Notes under the pieces: model-generated
The model's database searches: none
Told to the model about the DNA's origin: nothing
Seen by the model: only the letters and a program-made list of their open reading frames with translations
Made by a program: the position numbers and the translations under genes
In this document: positions 17,714 to 24,996 of the stretch, piece by piece
Layout: each line of letters begins with the position of its first letter
Position numbering within the stretch: position 1 is the stretch's first letter
Assembly (NCBI GenBank): GCA_038532435.1
Contig: JBCBAP010000035.1
Span: 1-36,461 of the forward strand
Origin: JBCBAP01 sp038532435
GTDB lineage: Bacteria; Pseudomonadota; Alphaproteobacteria; Rhodobacterales; Rhodobacteraceae
Direction: 5' to 3'
Length of the DNA: 36,461 bases

Positions 17714-18748
17714 ATGCGCGCGCTCATTGTCACCACCATGCGAAACGAGGGGCCCTACATCCTCGAATGGCTCGCGCATCACCGGGCCGTCGGATTCACG
17801 GACTTTTTGGTGTTTTCCAATGATTGCGACGACGGGACCGACGCGCTGCTCGACCGCCTGCACGAGCTTGGTCAGATCGTCCATTGCAGGACGAAGAAGG
17901 GAGACCGGTCTATTCAGTGGGAGGCGCTTTCGGCGGCATCGGCCCATCCGTTGACCCGGGCCGCGGACTGGATTCTTGTGTCGGATGTCGATGAGTTTCT
18001 GACGATCCGGGCGGGGCGCGGAACGCTTGCCGACCTTCACACCTTCTGCCCGCATGCGGACGGATTTGCGATCGGGTGGCGCATGTTTGGCTCCTGCGGA
18101 CGGGTGGCGTTTGACCCCGATAGCGTGCTCGACCAGTTCACGCAGGCGGCGCCGGAGTCGCTCGTCTGGCCGTTGCGCGCGATCCTCTACAAGTGCCTCT
18201 TCCGCAACTCCGGCACCTATCGCAAGCTGGGCGTGCATCGTCCCCGCGTGCGTCGTGACGGCGGGCCGTTCGCGTGGGTCGACGGGTCCGGGCGGCCCTT
18301 TCCGGGTGCCGGACCGGAATCGTCGCCAGCGGTCGTGCATTCTGAAGGGCAATATGCTCTCGCGCAGCTCAACCACTACGCGGTGAAATCGGCGGAGGAT
18401 TTCCTCGTGAAGCGCGACCGCGGCAAGCCGAACCACATGGAGCAGGAGATCGACCTTGCCTCCTGGGTCGACCGGAATTTCAACACGGTGGAGGATCTGT
18501 CTGCGCACCGCCTCAAGGCAGAGCGTCGTGCCCTCTTGCAGGATCTGCGGGCGGACGGGCAGCTTGCCGATCTGGAGCAGAGAGCCATCGACTGGCGTCG
18601 CGCGCGCATCGCCCGGCTCCTGACCGATCTCGATACATTTCTGCTCTTCAGCCGCCTTCAGCTTGTACCCAAAAGCCGTGTTCTGCCCATGGAGGAGCAG
18701 TTGATGCTCGTAAGGGCGCGGGGCCGTCTGGCGCAGACGCCATCCTGA
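17714..18748 (+). CDS. Glycosyltransferase family 2 protein (Glyco_tranf_2_4 type)
   Basis: A 344-aa protein with GGAGG four bases before the ATG. It opens with MRALIVTTMRNEGPYILEWL, typical of GT2-like enzymes of this Pfam type, and carries SDVDEFL at 90-95, the DxD motif that binds a metal-nucleotide sugar. The later segment QLNHYAVKSAEDFLVKRDRG is also characteristic. No signal peptide or membrane segment is visible, so it is probably cytoplasmic and may add sugars to a surface polysaccharide, lipid or protein. The acceptor cannot be read here; no other glycan genes are nearby. Confidence 0.85.
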   Translation: MRALIVTTMRNEGPYILEWLAHHRAVGFTDFLVFSNDCDDGTDALLDRLHELGQIVHCRTKKGDRSIQWEALSAASAHPLTRAADWILVSDVDEFLTIRAGRGTLADLHTFCPHADGFAIGWRMFGSCGRVAFDPDSVLDQFTQAAPESLVWPLRAILYKCLFRNSGTYRKLGVHRPRVRRDGGPFAWVDGSGRPFPGAGPESSPAVVHSEGQYALAQLNHYAVKSAEDFLVKRDRGKPNHMEQEIDLASWVDRNFNTVEDLSAHRLKAERRALLQDLRADGQLADLEQRAIDWRRARIARLLTDLDTFLLFSRLQLVPKSRVLPMEEQLMLVRARGRLAQTPS

Positions 18749-18753
18749 AACGA

Positions 18754-18795
18754 AAACGGCGGCGCTCTGATGGGAGGATCAGAACACCGCCGTTT
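18754..18795. terminator. Bidirectional terminator hairpin
   Basis: An 18-bp nearly perfect stem (18754-18771 with 18778-18795) and a 6-base loop lie between the convergent glycosyltransferase and DUF1127 genes. On the minus strand the stem is followed by TTTTCGTTT, on the plus strand by a weaker TTTCT run. It probably ends both transcripts, and on the minus strand it is also the second hairpin of the small-RNA candidate. Confidence 0.8.
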
Positions 18796-18825
18796 CTCAT
18801 CCGACGCTCAGGGAGGGGAGCGCGG
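18754..18825 (-). ncRNA. Candidate CcsR/cuckoo-type small RNA 3' of a DUF1127 gene
   Basis: On the minus strand, starting 14 bases after the DUF1127 stop, two consecutive stem-loops appear. The first (18825-18801; core stem CGCTC/GAGCG, loop CCCUCCCU) and the second (18795-18754; loop CCUCCC) both present an anti-Shine-Dalgarno CCUCCC in the loop. In Rhodobacter sphaeroides the stress-induced CcsR RNAs, and related cuckoo RNAs across alphaproteobacteria, are two-hairpin RNAs with CCUCCUCCC-type loops processed from a DUF1127 transcript. The resemblance in both structure and place is what supports this call. The loops here carry a shorter motif than the published consensus, so it may be a diverged or degenerate member. 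Confidence 0.6.
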
Positions 18826-18839
18826 ATATCTCGTCTGGT

Positions 18840-19055
18840 TTACTTGCCGTAGACCGCCTCGCGCGCGGCGGAGCGGATGGTCCCATGGGACAGGCCCAGG
18901 TCGGCAAGCTCCGTGCCGGAAAGCGCGCTCAGCTCGGAAACGGTCCGGTTGTAGAGCCGGTACTTCGCGAACGCCTCAAGCGCGGCGTCGAAGTAGGCCT
19001 TCACGGTGCCGAGAAGGGCGGAGTCGGTGCGGGTGGTCGAAGAAACGTATGCCAT
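18840..19055 (-). CDS. DUF1127 domain protein
   Basis: A 71-aa protein starting MAYVSSTTRT with AAGGA 8 bases before it. The C-terminal half (YRLYNRTVSELSALSG, then ELADLGLSHGTIRSAAREA) is the DUF1127 helix pair, an arginine-rich small domain. In Rhodobacter sphaeroides the DUF1127 protein CcaF1 is an RNA-binding factor that affects processing of the CcsR small RNAs encoded in its own transcript, and a DUF1127 pair is common in this family of bacteria. The downstream double hairpin at 18754-18825 makes the same arrangement likely here. A second DUF1127 gene lies 166 bases upstream. Confidence 0.88.
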   Translation of the reverse strand: MAYVSSTTRTDSALLGTVKAYFDAALEAFAKYRLYNRTVSELSALSGTELADLGLSHGTIRSAAREAVYGK

Positions 19056-19120
19056 GATGTTCGTCCTTGGTGTTTGGGTCATGGCGCTTTTGGCCATGCG
19101 TGTGTCTGTGTCCTGATGCG

Positions 19121-19149
19121 TCATATGGAGGTTTGATCACCCTCCACAA
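19121..19149 (-). promoter_or_regulatory. Candidate promoter of the DUF1127-sRNA transcript
   Basis: On the minus strand TTGTGG (19149-19144), a 17-base spacer and ATATGA (19126-19121) lie about 65 bases before the ATG. The inverted repeat TGGAGG/CCTCCA (19126-19131 and 19141-19146) sits in the spacer. Which sigma factor would read it is not determined; RpoH-type stress factors drive the known relatives. Confidence 0.35.
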
Positions 19150-19177
19150 CGCGTGTCTAAGCTGTGGTGCTATGATC

Positions 19178-19225
19178 CTGATGCATGACTGATTTTAGAA
19201 GGCATGCATTGGAGCCATGCATCAG
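19178..19225. repeat. Inverted repeat with ATGCAT cores between two DUF1127 genes
   Basis: CTGATGCATG (19178-19187) pairs perfectly with CATGCATCAG (19216-19225), and a further CATGCAT lies in the spacer at 19203. The right arm overlaps the stop codon of the second DUF1127 gene. Either an mRNA 3' hairpin of that gene or a regulator site; there is no T-tract. Confidence 0.45.
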
Positions 19226-19416
19226 CGGTTGTACACCGCCCGGGATGCGACCTCGGGGATATCCCCCCGGTTCAGGCCGATATCTTCCAGCTCATGTTCC
19301 GTGTGGGCTCGGAGCTCCGCCACCGTTCGGGTGTAGCTGAGCCAGTTGGTGTACTGGGTAACCCAGCCCGCGACGATTTCGGACAGGCTCCGGCGATGGA
19401 TTGCGGTAAGAACCAT
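19222..19416 (-). CDS. DUF1127 domain protein (second copy)
   Basis: A 64-aa protein starting MVLTAIHRRS, with AGAGG about 8 bases before the ATG; a longer in-frame start would add a cysteine- and arginine-rich stretch without a ribosome-binding site. The pattern YTRTVAELRAHTEHELEDIG, then NRGDIPEVASRAVY, matches DUF1127 and is clearly related to the first copy (RTVxEL, LxDIG/LADLG, AxxAVY). Similarity is only partial, so this is an old paralogue rather than a recent duplication. Likely a small RNA-binding or regulatory protein. Confidence 0.82.
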   Translation of the reverse strand: MVLTAIHRRSLSEIVAGWVTQYTNWLSYTRTVAELRAHTEHELEDIGLNRGDIPEVASRAVYNR

Positions 19417-19570
19417 GTCACAACCTCTTTGGTCTAGGCAGGCAGCGCGCCCCATGCGCGTCGTCCTGCTGTGACCATGAAATGGCAACTGTGCTCGCAT
19501 CTGCAACATTCATGGACGCCGTGACGCCGCGCAAAAAATGCATAGCTCAAAGTAAGTAAAATCAATGACC

Positions 19571-19594
19571 TGACGGCAAGTCAGATTGCCGTCA
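19571..19594 (-). terminator. Perfect hairpin downstream of the alkane hydroxylase gene
   Basis: TGACGGCAA (19571-19579) and TTGCCGTCA (19586-19594) form a perfect 9-bp stem with a 6-base loop, 53 bases past the alkB stop. On the minus strand it is followed by a T-rich but interrupted stretch (GATTTTACTTACTTTG). It is probably the alkB terminator, though a regulatory role for the DUF1127 gene further on is possible. Confidence 0.5.
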
Positions 19595-19646
19595 CAATTC
19601 AACAGTGCAATTTTGCGGTTAGCTTGCGTGCTGCAGCGCAGCGCCC

Positions 19647-20750
19647 TCAGCGCGGAAGCGGGTTTGTTCCATGCTTGTAGGGGGTCCAGTCGCTGATCTC
19701 CGGATAGTAGCGTTTCCGCCATGCCCGGACCCGCGGGTTCATCAACCGGCGGAACACCGGCGGCACCAGCGCAAAGAGTGTCATCAGCGGGTAGCCGTAG
19801 GGCAGCTGAGGTGCGTCCTCTTCCGAATAGGTCTGCAGGAGAGGGAAGCGCCGGTCTGGTTTGTAATGGTGGTCCGAGTGCCGCTGCAGGTTGATCAGCA
19901 GATAGTTGGTGATCCGGTGGGCCGCATTCCAGGAGTGACGCGGCTTCACATGCTCGTACTTCCCGTCACCCAGATGCTTCCGCGTCAGCCCGTAATGTTC
20001 GATGTAATTGACCAGTTCGAGCTGCAGGATCGCGTGGAAGGCCTGGATCAGGAAGAGCCCGACGCCAACCCAGCCCGCAATCCCATAGGCCAGCCCCATG
20101 AAGGAGAGACCGCCGCCAACATACCGCCAGAACGGGTTTCCCGGCGCGAGAGGGCCAAGCCCCTTCCGTGCGAGAAGGGCCGCCTCCGCGTTCCAGGCGC
20201 TGCGCACACATTGCACGAGCACCCGCGGGAAGTAGCGGTAGAAGCCCTCATTATACTTGGCCGTCACCGGATCGCGGGGAGTTCCGATATAGCGGTGATG
20301 CACCAGCAGATGCTCGGACTTGAAGTGTCCGTAGAGCGTGGAGATCAGCAGCCACTCGCCCATCCACCGTTCCCACCGGTTTTTCTGATGGATGAGTTCG
20401 TGGGCGAAGTTGATGCCCACTGTGCCGGTGACCACGCCGAGCGACATCATCAGCACCCACTGCTCCCATCCCGCGAGATGTCCCAGCGTCGTGGCGTAGA
20501 TGCTGCCGAAGATGAGCACGATCTGGATCGGCAGCCAGACCCATGTCACGAGGCTGTGCCAAAAAAGGTCATGTTCCCCGTTTGGGTCCGGGTTCTCTTC
20601 ATCGAGGCCCCAGATCCGGTCGAGCACCGACATGACGATCCAGCCGTAGATGGGCACGGCAGCCAGCCACCACCCGCCATAGCTCGCCGCGAGTGCCACG
20701 AGCGGGGCAAGGCTGAGGGAGAGCCAGAACGGCAGGGCTGCACGCAGCAT
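19647..20750 (-). CDS. alkB: Alkane 1-monooxygenase (AlkB family)
   Basis: A 367-aa integral-membrane non-haem di-iron hydroxylase, which would oxidise medium-chain alkanes to primary alcohols with a rubredoxin/reductase electron supply. ATG at 20750 has GAGGA at ribosome-binding distance; a TTG 15 bases upstream is less likely. All histidine boxes are visible: HELIH at 117-121, EHLLVHHR with H147, H151 and H152, and LQRHSDHH with H290, H293 and H294. The AlkB-specific NYIEHYG at 247-253 is also present. Several membrane helices precede and separate the boxes. No rubredoxin or alkane regulator gene is adjacent; it lies 84 bases after mutY on the same strand. Distinguishing AlkB from related xylene or fatty-acid hydroxylases rests on NYIEHYG. 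Confidence 0.92.
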   Translation of the reverse strand: MLRAALPFWLSLSLAPLVALAASYGGWWLAAVPIYGWIVMSVLDRIWGLDEENPDPNGEHDLFWHSLVTWVWLPIQIVLIFGSIYATTLGHLAGWEQWVLMMSLGVVTGTVGINFAHELIHQKNRWERWMGEWLLISTLYGHFKSEHLLVHHRYIGTPRDPVTAKYNEGFYRYFPRVLVQCVRSAWNAEAALLARKGLGPLAPGNPFWRYVGGGLSFMGLAYGIAGWVGVGLFLIQAFHAILQLELVNYIEHYGLTRKHLGDGKYEHVKPRHSWNAAHRITNYLLINLQRHSDHHYKPDRRFPLLQTYSEEDAPQLPYGYPLMTLFALVPPVFRRLMNPRVRAWRKRYYPEISDWTPYKHGTNPLPR

Positions 20751-20834
20751 TGGGCGGATCCTCAACTTTTTTCTTTCGGCAAACTGTCTAAGAGAACAAT
20801 GGTCCGATCAAGGCCGCGGCGCCCTGACCATGCG

Positions 20835-21887
20835 TCACACCGGTGTGAGCGCGGACTGGCCAAGGATGAAAGCCTTCCTGAACACGGTCGGCAGATCATC
20901 GGCAGAAACGGTTGCGGAAGGGTGAAAGCTGCAGCGGTCCGCATCGGGCGCATCGGACACTCGTGCGACCTGCACCGTGAGGCGCAAGTGAAAGTGGGTG
21001 AAGGTGTGCCGGATCTCGCCAACCTCCCGCCAGTTCGCGGGGCAGGGGGGCGCTGGGACAGGTGCGCCCTCTGCCCACGGACCGCCGGGCAGGCCGAGCA
21101 TCCCGCCGAGAAGGCCCTTGTCGGGGCGCTGTTCGAGGAGGAGCGCGCCATCGTCCAGCTGCGCGAGATAGGCGATGCCTGTCCGCACGGGCTTCACCTT
21201 CTTCGGGCTCTTTCGTGGAAGCTCTTTTGCGATGCCCGCCTGTCGTGCTTTGCAGCCCTCCATCCAGGGGCAGATCCCGCAGGCCGGATTGCGCGGGGTG
21301 CAGATCGTGGCGCCGAGGTCCATAACCGCCTGAGCGTAGTCTCCGGGACGTTCCCGGGGTGTCAGCTCAGCGGCGAGCGCCCGGAGCGTTTCCTTTGACC
21401 CGGGCAGAGGCTCTTCGACGAGGTGGCGTCGCGCCATCACCCGCTCCACGTTCCCGTCGAGAACGGTGGAGGGCCTGTCGAAGGCGATGGCCGCGACGGC
21501 GGCAGCCGTGTAGGGGCCGATCCCGGGAAGCTGGCGCAACCCGTCCTCCGTATCCGGAAAGACCCCCCCGTGGTCAAAGGCGACCGTGCGGGCGCACTTG
21601 AGCAGGTTACGGGCACGGGCGTAATAGCCCAGTCCGGCCCACGCGGCCATCACGTCCGCATCCTCCGCACTGGCAAGATCCTCCACCCGGGGCCAGCGGG
21701 AGACGAAGGCGGTGAAGTAGTCCCGCACCACGACAACGGTCGTCTGCTGCAGCATGATCTCCGACATCCAGACGTGGTAGGGATCCGGGCGCGTGTCGTT
21801 CCGGCGCGCCTCCGGCCCCACACGCCACGGCATCACCCGTGCATGGCGGTCGTACCAGTCCAGCAGAACGGTGCTTGCATCACGCAT
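20835..21887 (-). CDS. mutY: A/G-specific adenine DNA glycosylase MutY
   Basis: A 350-aa base-excision repair enzyme that removes adenine mispaired with 8-oxoguanine. Motifs are complete: catalytic glutamate E43 in WMSEIMLQQT, helix-hairpin-helix LPGIGPYTAAAV at 120-131, catalytic aspartate D144 in VLDGNVERV, and the [4Fe-4S] loop with C196, C203, C206 and C212 (spacing 6-2-5). The C-terminal NUDIX-like 8-oxoG-recognition domain ends the protein (LLEQRPDKGLLGGMLGLPGG). It is divergent from the DUF721 gene, as often in Rhodobacteraceae, with a 89-bp shared upstream region. Confidence 0.97.
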   Translation of the reverse strand: MRDASTVLLDWYDRHARVMPWRVGPEARRNDTRPDPYHVWMSEIMLQQTTVVVVRDYFTAFVSRWPRVEDLASAEDADVMAAWAGLGYYARARNLLKCARTVAFDHGGVFPDTEDGLRQLPGIGPYTAAAVAAIAFDRPSTVLDGNVERVMARRHLVEEPLPGSKETLRALAAELTPRERPGDYAQAVMDLGATICTPRNPACGICPWMEGCKARQAGIAKELPRKSPKKVKPVRTGIAYLAQLDDGALLLEQRPDKGLLGGMLGLPGGPWAEGAPVPAPPCPANWREVGEIRHTFTHFHLRLTVQVARVSDAPDADRCSFHPSATVSADDLPTVFRKAFILGQSALTPV

Positions 21888-21976
21888 TTGTCAGGTCTTT
21901 CCCTCGCAATTCCCTCTGTCCGCCCGGGGCAGGTTTGCTACTGTCTTGCGAAACCACAACACCGATGTGAGGTGAA

Positions 21977-22513
21977 ATGCGCAAGGCCACCGAGAGTGGG
22001 ACATGGAGCCGCGCCCGCGGGAGCCGCGGATTTCGCCATGCCGGTGGCCTGATCGCAGCCCGCGTGCAGAAGGCAGGGGAGAAGCACGGTTTCGCCCAGA
22101 CCCGTCTGCTGACGGAGTGGGACAGTGTCGTGGGCTCGGATATTGCGGCCAAGGCGGAACCGCTCAAGGTGTCCTACGCCCGGGGTGGTTTCGGCGCGAC
22201 GCTCGTCGTGCGATGCAACGGGGCGCTCGCGCCCGAGGTCGAGATGCTCGCGCCTGTGATCCGAGAGCGGGTGAACGCCTGCTATGGCTACAACGCGATT
22301 TCTCGCGTGCGCATTACGCAGACCGCGCGGGGATTTGCCGAGGAGCAGGCGCCCTACGAGGCGGCCCCGCCACTGCCGAAGCTCGACGGGGCGGAGACTG
22401 CGGATCTCGCGCACCGCGTCGAAGGAGTGACCGACCCGGATTTGCGGGCAGCCCTTCTCGACCTAGGTACAAACATAACAACTGTTTCAAAAACCCGAGG
22501 AGCCTCTTCATGA
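21977..22513 (+). CDS. DUF721 domain protein
   Basis: A 178-aa cytoplasmic protein with GAGGTGAA directly before the ATG. The central stretch LLTEWDSVVGSDIAAKAEPL, then LVVRCNGALAPEVEMLAP and the phrase VNACYGYNAISRVRI, is the DUF721 pattern. The family is often found near mutY and dsbA genes in alphaproteobacteria; some members are thought to bind nucleic acids, but the role is unresolved. Its stop overlaps the start of the DsbA-like gene as ATGA, so translation is probably coupled. Confidence 0.88.
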   Translation: MRKATESGTWSRARGSRGFRHAGGLIAARVQKAGEKHGFAQTRLLTEWDSVVGSDIAAKAEPLKVSYARGGFGATLVVRCNGALAPEVEMLAPVIRERVNACYGYNAISRVRITQTARGFAEEQAPYEAAPPLPKLDGAETADLAHRVEGVTDPDLRAALLDLGTNITTVSKTRGASS

Positions 22514-23151
22514 AGTTCGATGCGATGTCTCGCCGCGCGTTTCTCAGCAGCACCGCGGCCGTCGCCCTGACCGCCGCCGGTGCGAGCCTGCTGCCCGCGT
22601 CCGGCGCTTCCGCCCAGGATGCACCGGTGGTGCAGGAAATGATCATCGGCGACGAAAACGCGCCCGTGACGATCATCGAGTATGCATCCTTCACCTGCCC
22701 GCACTGCGCGACGTTCCACGAGGCCGTCTATCCGCAGATCCGCGAGAACTATGTGGATACGGGCAAGGTGAAGTTCGTCTTCCGCGAAGTGTATTTCGAC
22801 CGTTACGGTCTCTGGGCGGGCATGCTTGCCCGGTGCGATGGCGGGTCCCGCTATTTCGGCATCGTGGACCGGCTGTTCAAGCAGCAGGCCGAATGGTCCC
22901 GCGCCGGGGAGCCTGCGGATGTCGTCGCCGCGATGCGCAAGATCGGTGCCACCGCAGGTCTGACGAAGGAGCAGATGGACAGCTGCCTTCAGAACGGCGC
23001 GATGGCCAAGGCGCTGGTGGAAGAGTACCAGAAGAACGCGGAGGCGGACAATGTGCGCGGTACACCCCAGTTCGTGATCAACGGTCGGGGCTACTCCAAC
23101 ATGCCCTACTCCCAGTTTGAGGAGGCGATTGATCAGGCGCTGGGCTCCTGA
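22510..23151 (+). CDS. DsbA-family thiol:disulfide oxidoreductase, Tat-exported
   Basis: A 213-aa periplasmic protein. ATG at 22510 overlaps the DUF721 stop. The N-terminus has a twin-arginine motif SRRAFL (7-12) and a hydrophobic stretch, ending in an ASA cleavage-like site near residue 35. The active site is CPHC at 63-66, in FTCPHCATFH, and the cis-proline loop is RGTPQF with P186. A second cysteine pair, C109 and C159, is common in the alphaproteobacterial group. Expected to introduce or isomerise disulfides in exported proteins. No DsbB partner is adjacent. It is followed by a strong terminator. Confidence 0.93.
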   Translation: MKFDAMSRRAFLSSTAAVALTAAGASLLPASGASAQDAPVVQEMIIGDENAPVTIIEYASFTCPHCATFHEAVYPQIRENYVDTGKVKFVFREVYFDRYGLWAGMLARCDGGSRYFGIVDRLFKQQAEWSRAGEPADVVAAMRKIGATAGLTKEQMDSCLQNGAMAKALVEEYQKNAEADNVRGTPQFVINGRGYSNMPYSQFEEAIDQALGS

Positions 23152-23179
23152 TTCGATCCGCTCAGCCAAGTCGATCCTG

Positions 23180-23201
23180 AGGGGGCGCCGTTGCGCCCCC
23201 T
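23180..23201 (+). terminator. Rho-independent-like terminator after dsbA
   Basis: AGGGGGCGC (23180-23188), loop CGTT and GCGCCCCCT (23193-23201) form a perfect 9-bp stem, followed by the T-containing stretch AGTTGTATTGTG. It closes the DUF721-dsbA unit. The 160 bases after it before the next gene show no other recognisable element. Confidence 0.8.
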
Positions 23202-23364
23202 AGTTGTATTGTGACGGTTCTGCGGCAGGCTAACGCAAGGTAACAAGCTTAAATAGACTGTTAAATCGCCCTCAGCGAGGCAAATCCTTGAGCTTTTGGC
23301 CAACTATGGCTGAATTAAGACGTGTAGCGTTTTTGACCGAGTTGGTCGCTTAGGAGTGGGTAGT

Positions 23365-23643
23365 ATGCGTGAGATCGCATTTATCGAAGTGTCCGAGATT
23401 CCGATCGTGCGGGCCCTGGCGCAATACGGCGTCACGGACCCGCTGGCTGTTGCGGTGGTCGGCGTTCTCGTCCTGCTGTTCTGTCTGCTGGTGCTGCGGG
23501 AGCTGACCCAGTACCAGGCCCATCTGGCCGTGCGCCGGTATCACCTGCGTAAGTTCGATCAGGTGCGGCGTGACAACCGGCTTCTCAGCCAGAGCCATCA
23601 CATGTTTTCCAACAGCGACGGTCGGGTTCTGCGTCAGCGCTGA
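23365..23643 (+). CDS. Hypothetical small membrane protein
   Basis: A 92-aa protein I do not recognise. ATG at 23365 has AGGAG 8 bases upstream; a GTG 9 bases earlier is possible. One strong membrane helix is at about 27-45 (LAVAVVGVLVLLFCLLVL). It is preceded by about 25 residues and followed by a basic, histidine- and arginine-rich tail (VRRYHLRKFDQVRRDNRLL). The tail is likely cytoplasmic by the positive-inside rule. It stands alone, 3 bases from the convergent glutamine-synthetase-like gene. No function can be assigned. Confidence 0.6.
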   Translation: MREIAFIEVSEIPIVRALAQYGVTDPLAVAVVGVLVLLFCLLVLRELTQYQAHLAVRRYHLRKFDQVRRDNRLLSQSHHMFSNSDGRVLRQR

Positions 23644-23646
23644 GGG

Positions 23647-24996
23647 TCAGACGCTGCGCATGTAGACATCGAATTCGACATCGGTGACCCGCGTGCGCAG
23701 CCGCTCCATCTCCTGCCGTTTCATCAGGGCGTAGACGCGGGCAAACTCCGCGCCGAGGGCCCGCTTGACGAACGCGCTTTCCTCGAAAGCCGCAATCGCC
23801 CGTCCCCAGCCGAGGGGGAGCAAGGGGCCGTTCGCCTCCGTCGCCTCCGTGTGCGCCGGGGGTCCGGGATCCCCTCCGCCGAGCCCGTCGAAGATCGCCT
23901 GCAAGAGTGCTGCGAGAACGAGGTAGGGGTTCGCATCCGCCCCTGCCGTCCGATGTTCTACCCGTGCTGCCGGTCCCGTGGTCGTCGGGACCCGCAGGGC
24001 GACCCCCCGATTGTCGAAGCCCCACGCTGCGACCATCGGTGCGTAGGTTCCCGGGGCCAGCCGGCGAAAGCTGTTGAGATGGGGGGCGAAGACGAGCATC
24101 GCCTCCGCCATCGTATTCTTGAGCCGGGCGACAGCACCGGAGAGCGGTTCATTGAGCTGGTCCGCGGTCACCCCGGTGAAGACGTTCTCCCCGTCCGCGT
24201 TCAGCAGGCTGATATGGAAGTGCAGCCCGGATCCGCTCTCCTCCCCATAGGGTTTGGCCATGAAACAGGCTTCCATCCCGTGCTGACGGGCGACGCCACG
24301 GATCGCATGCTTGAGCAGGACTGCCTGATCCGCAGCGGACAGTGCGTCGGCGGTATGGCCGAGGTTGATCTCGAACTGCCCTGGACCGAACTCAGCCGAT
24401 GCCGTCTCCGCCGCAACGCCGAGCGCGTGGCAGGCTGCGCGGATGTCGTCCATGATCGGCATGAACGGGTCGAGCACCGAAAGCCGATAGACCTGCGGGT
24501 CGCTCAGCCGTTCCCCGGTTACCGGGCTCAGCGGAGGCTGCGCCCGTCCGGTCGCGTCTCGCGTGGCATCTAGGAGGTAGAATTCCAGCTCGGGTGCTAC
24601 GACCGGCGTGAGGCCCGCGGCCGTGAACTGCTCCAATACCCGGGCGAGAACCTGACGGGGATCGTAGGGGTTCGGTGCGCCCTCCGGCGTCGTCATGGTC
24701 ATCAGCGCGACGGCGTGCCGCCCGCCGGACCAGAGCGCTGGCCCACCGGCCACCACGTGGCAGTAACCGTCCGGATCCCCCCGTTCGATGGCGATGCCTG
24801 CGGCCTCCGTATCCAGACTGAGGATGTCGATATTGTAGGTCGCGAGGGGCAGACGGACCTTGCCGAAGAGCTTGTCGGACTGGTTCGCTGGCAAATGCTT
24901 GCCCCGCGCCACGCCGTTCATGTCCGGGAACACCAGCTCGATGCTGCTCAGGTCCGGATGAGCCAGCTTCAGCGCGGCAACGTCATCCGGTGTCAT
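23647..24996 (-). CDS. Glutamine-synthetase-family ligase (PuuA/GlnT-like)
   Basis: A 449-aa protein of the glutamine synthetase superfamily. Start MTPDDVAALK overlaps the agmatinase stop as ATGA. Beta-grasp and catalytic parts are visible: ELVFPDMNGVARGKHLP, VVAPELEFYLLD, AEFGPGQFEINLGHTADALS, GSGLHFHISLLN, NRGVALRVPTTT and ARVEHRTAGADANPYLVLAA. These are the GS active-site motifs in a form common to gamma-glutamylamine synthetases such as PuuA rather than true GlnA, which normally lies next to glnB. Coupling to an ureohydrolase suggests it glutamylates an amine freed by that enzyme, for example putrescine. Exact substrate is inference. Confidence 0.85.
   Translation of the reverse strand: MTPDDVAALKLAHPDLSSIELVFPDMNGVARGKHLPANQSDKLFGKVRLPLATYNIDILSLDTEAAGIAIERGDPDGYCHVVAGGPALWSGGRHAVALMTMTTPEGAPNPYDPRQVLARVLEQFTAAGLTPVVAPELEFYLLDATRDATGRAQPPLSPVTGERLSDPQVYRLSVLDPFMPIMDDIRAACHALGVAAETASAEFGPGQFEINLGHTADALSAADQAVLLKHAIRGVARQHGMEACFMAKPYGEESGSGLHFHISLLNADGENVFTGVTADQLNEPLSGAVARLKNTMAEAMLVFAPHLNSFRRLAPGTYAPMVAAWGFDNRGVALRVPTTTGPAARVEHRTAGADANPYLVLAALLQAIFDGLGGGDPGPPAHTEATEANGPLLPLGWGRAIAAFEESAFVKRALGAEFARVYALMKRQEMERLRTRVTDVEFDVYMRSV

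Noticed and set aside
19671..21398. A 575-codon open frame on the plus strand
   Set aside because: Antisense to alkB and mutY, both with complete motifs; composition is that of a shadow frame.
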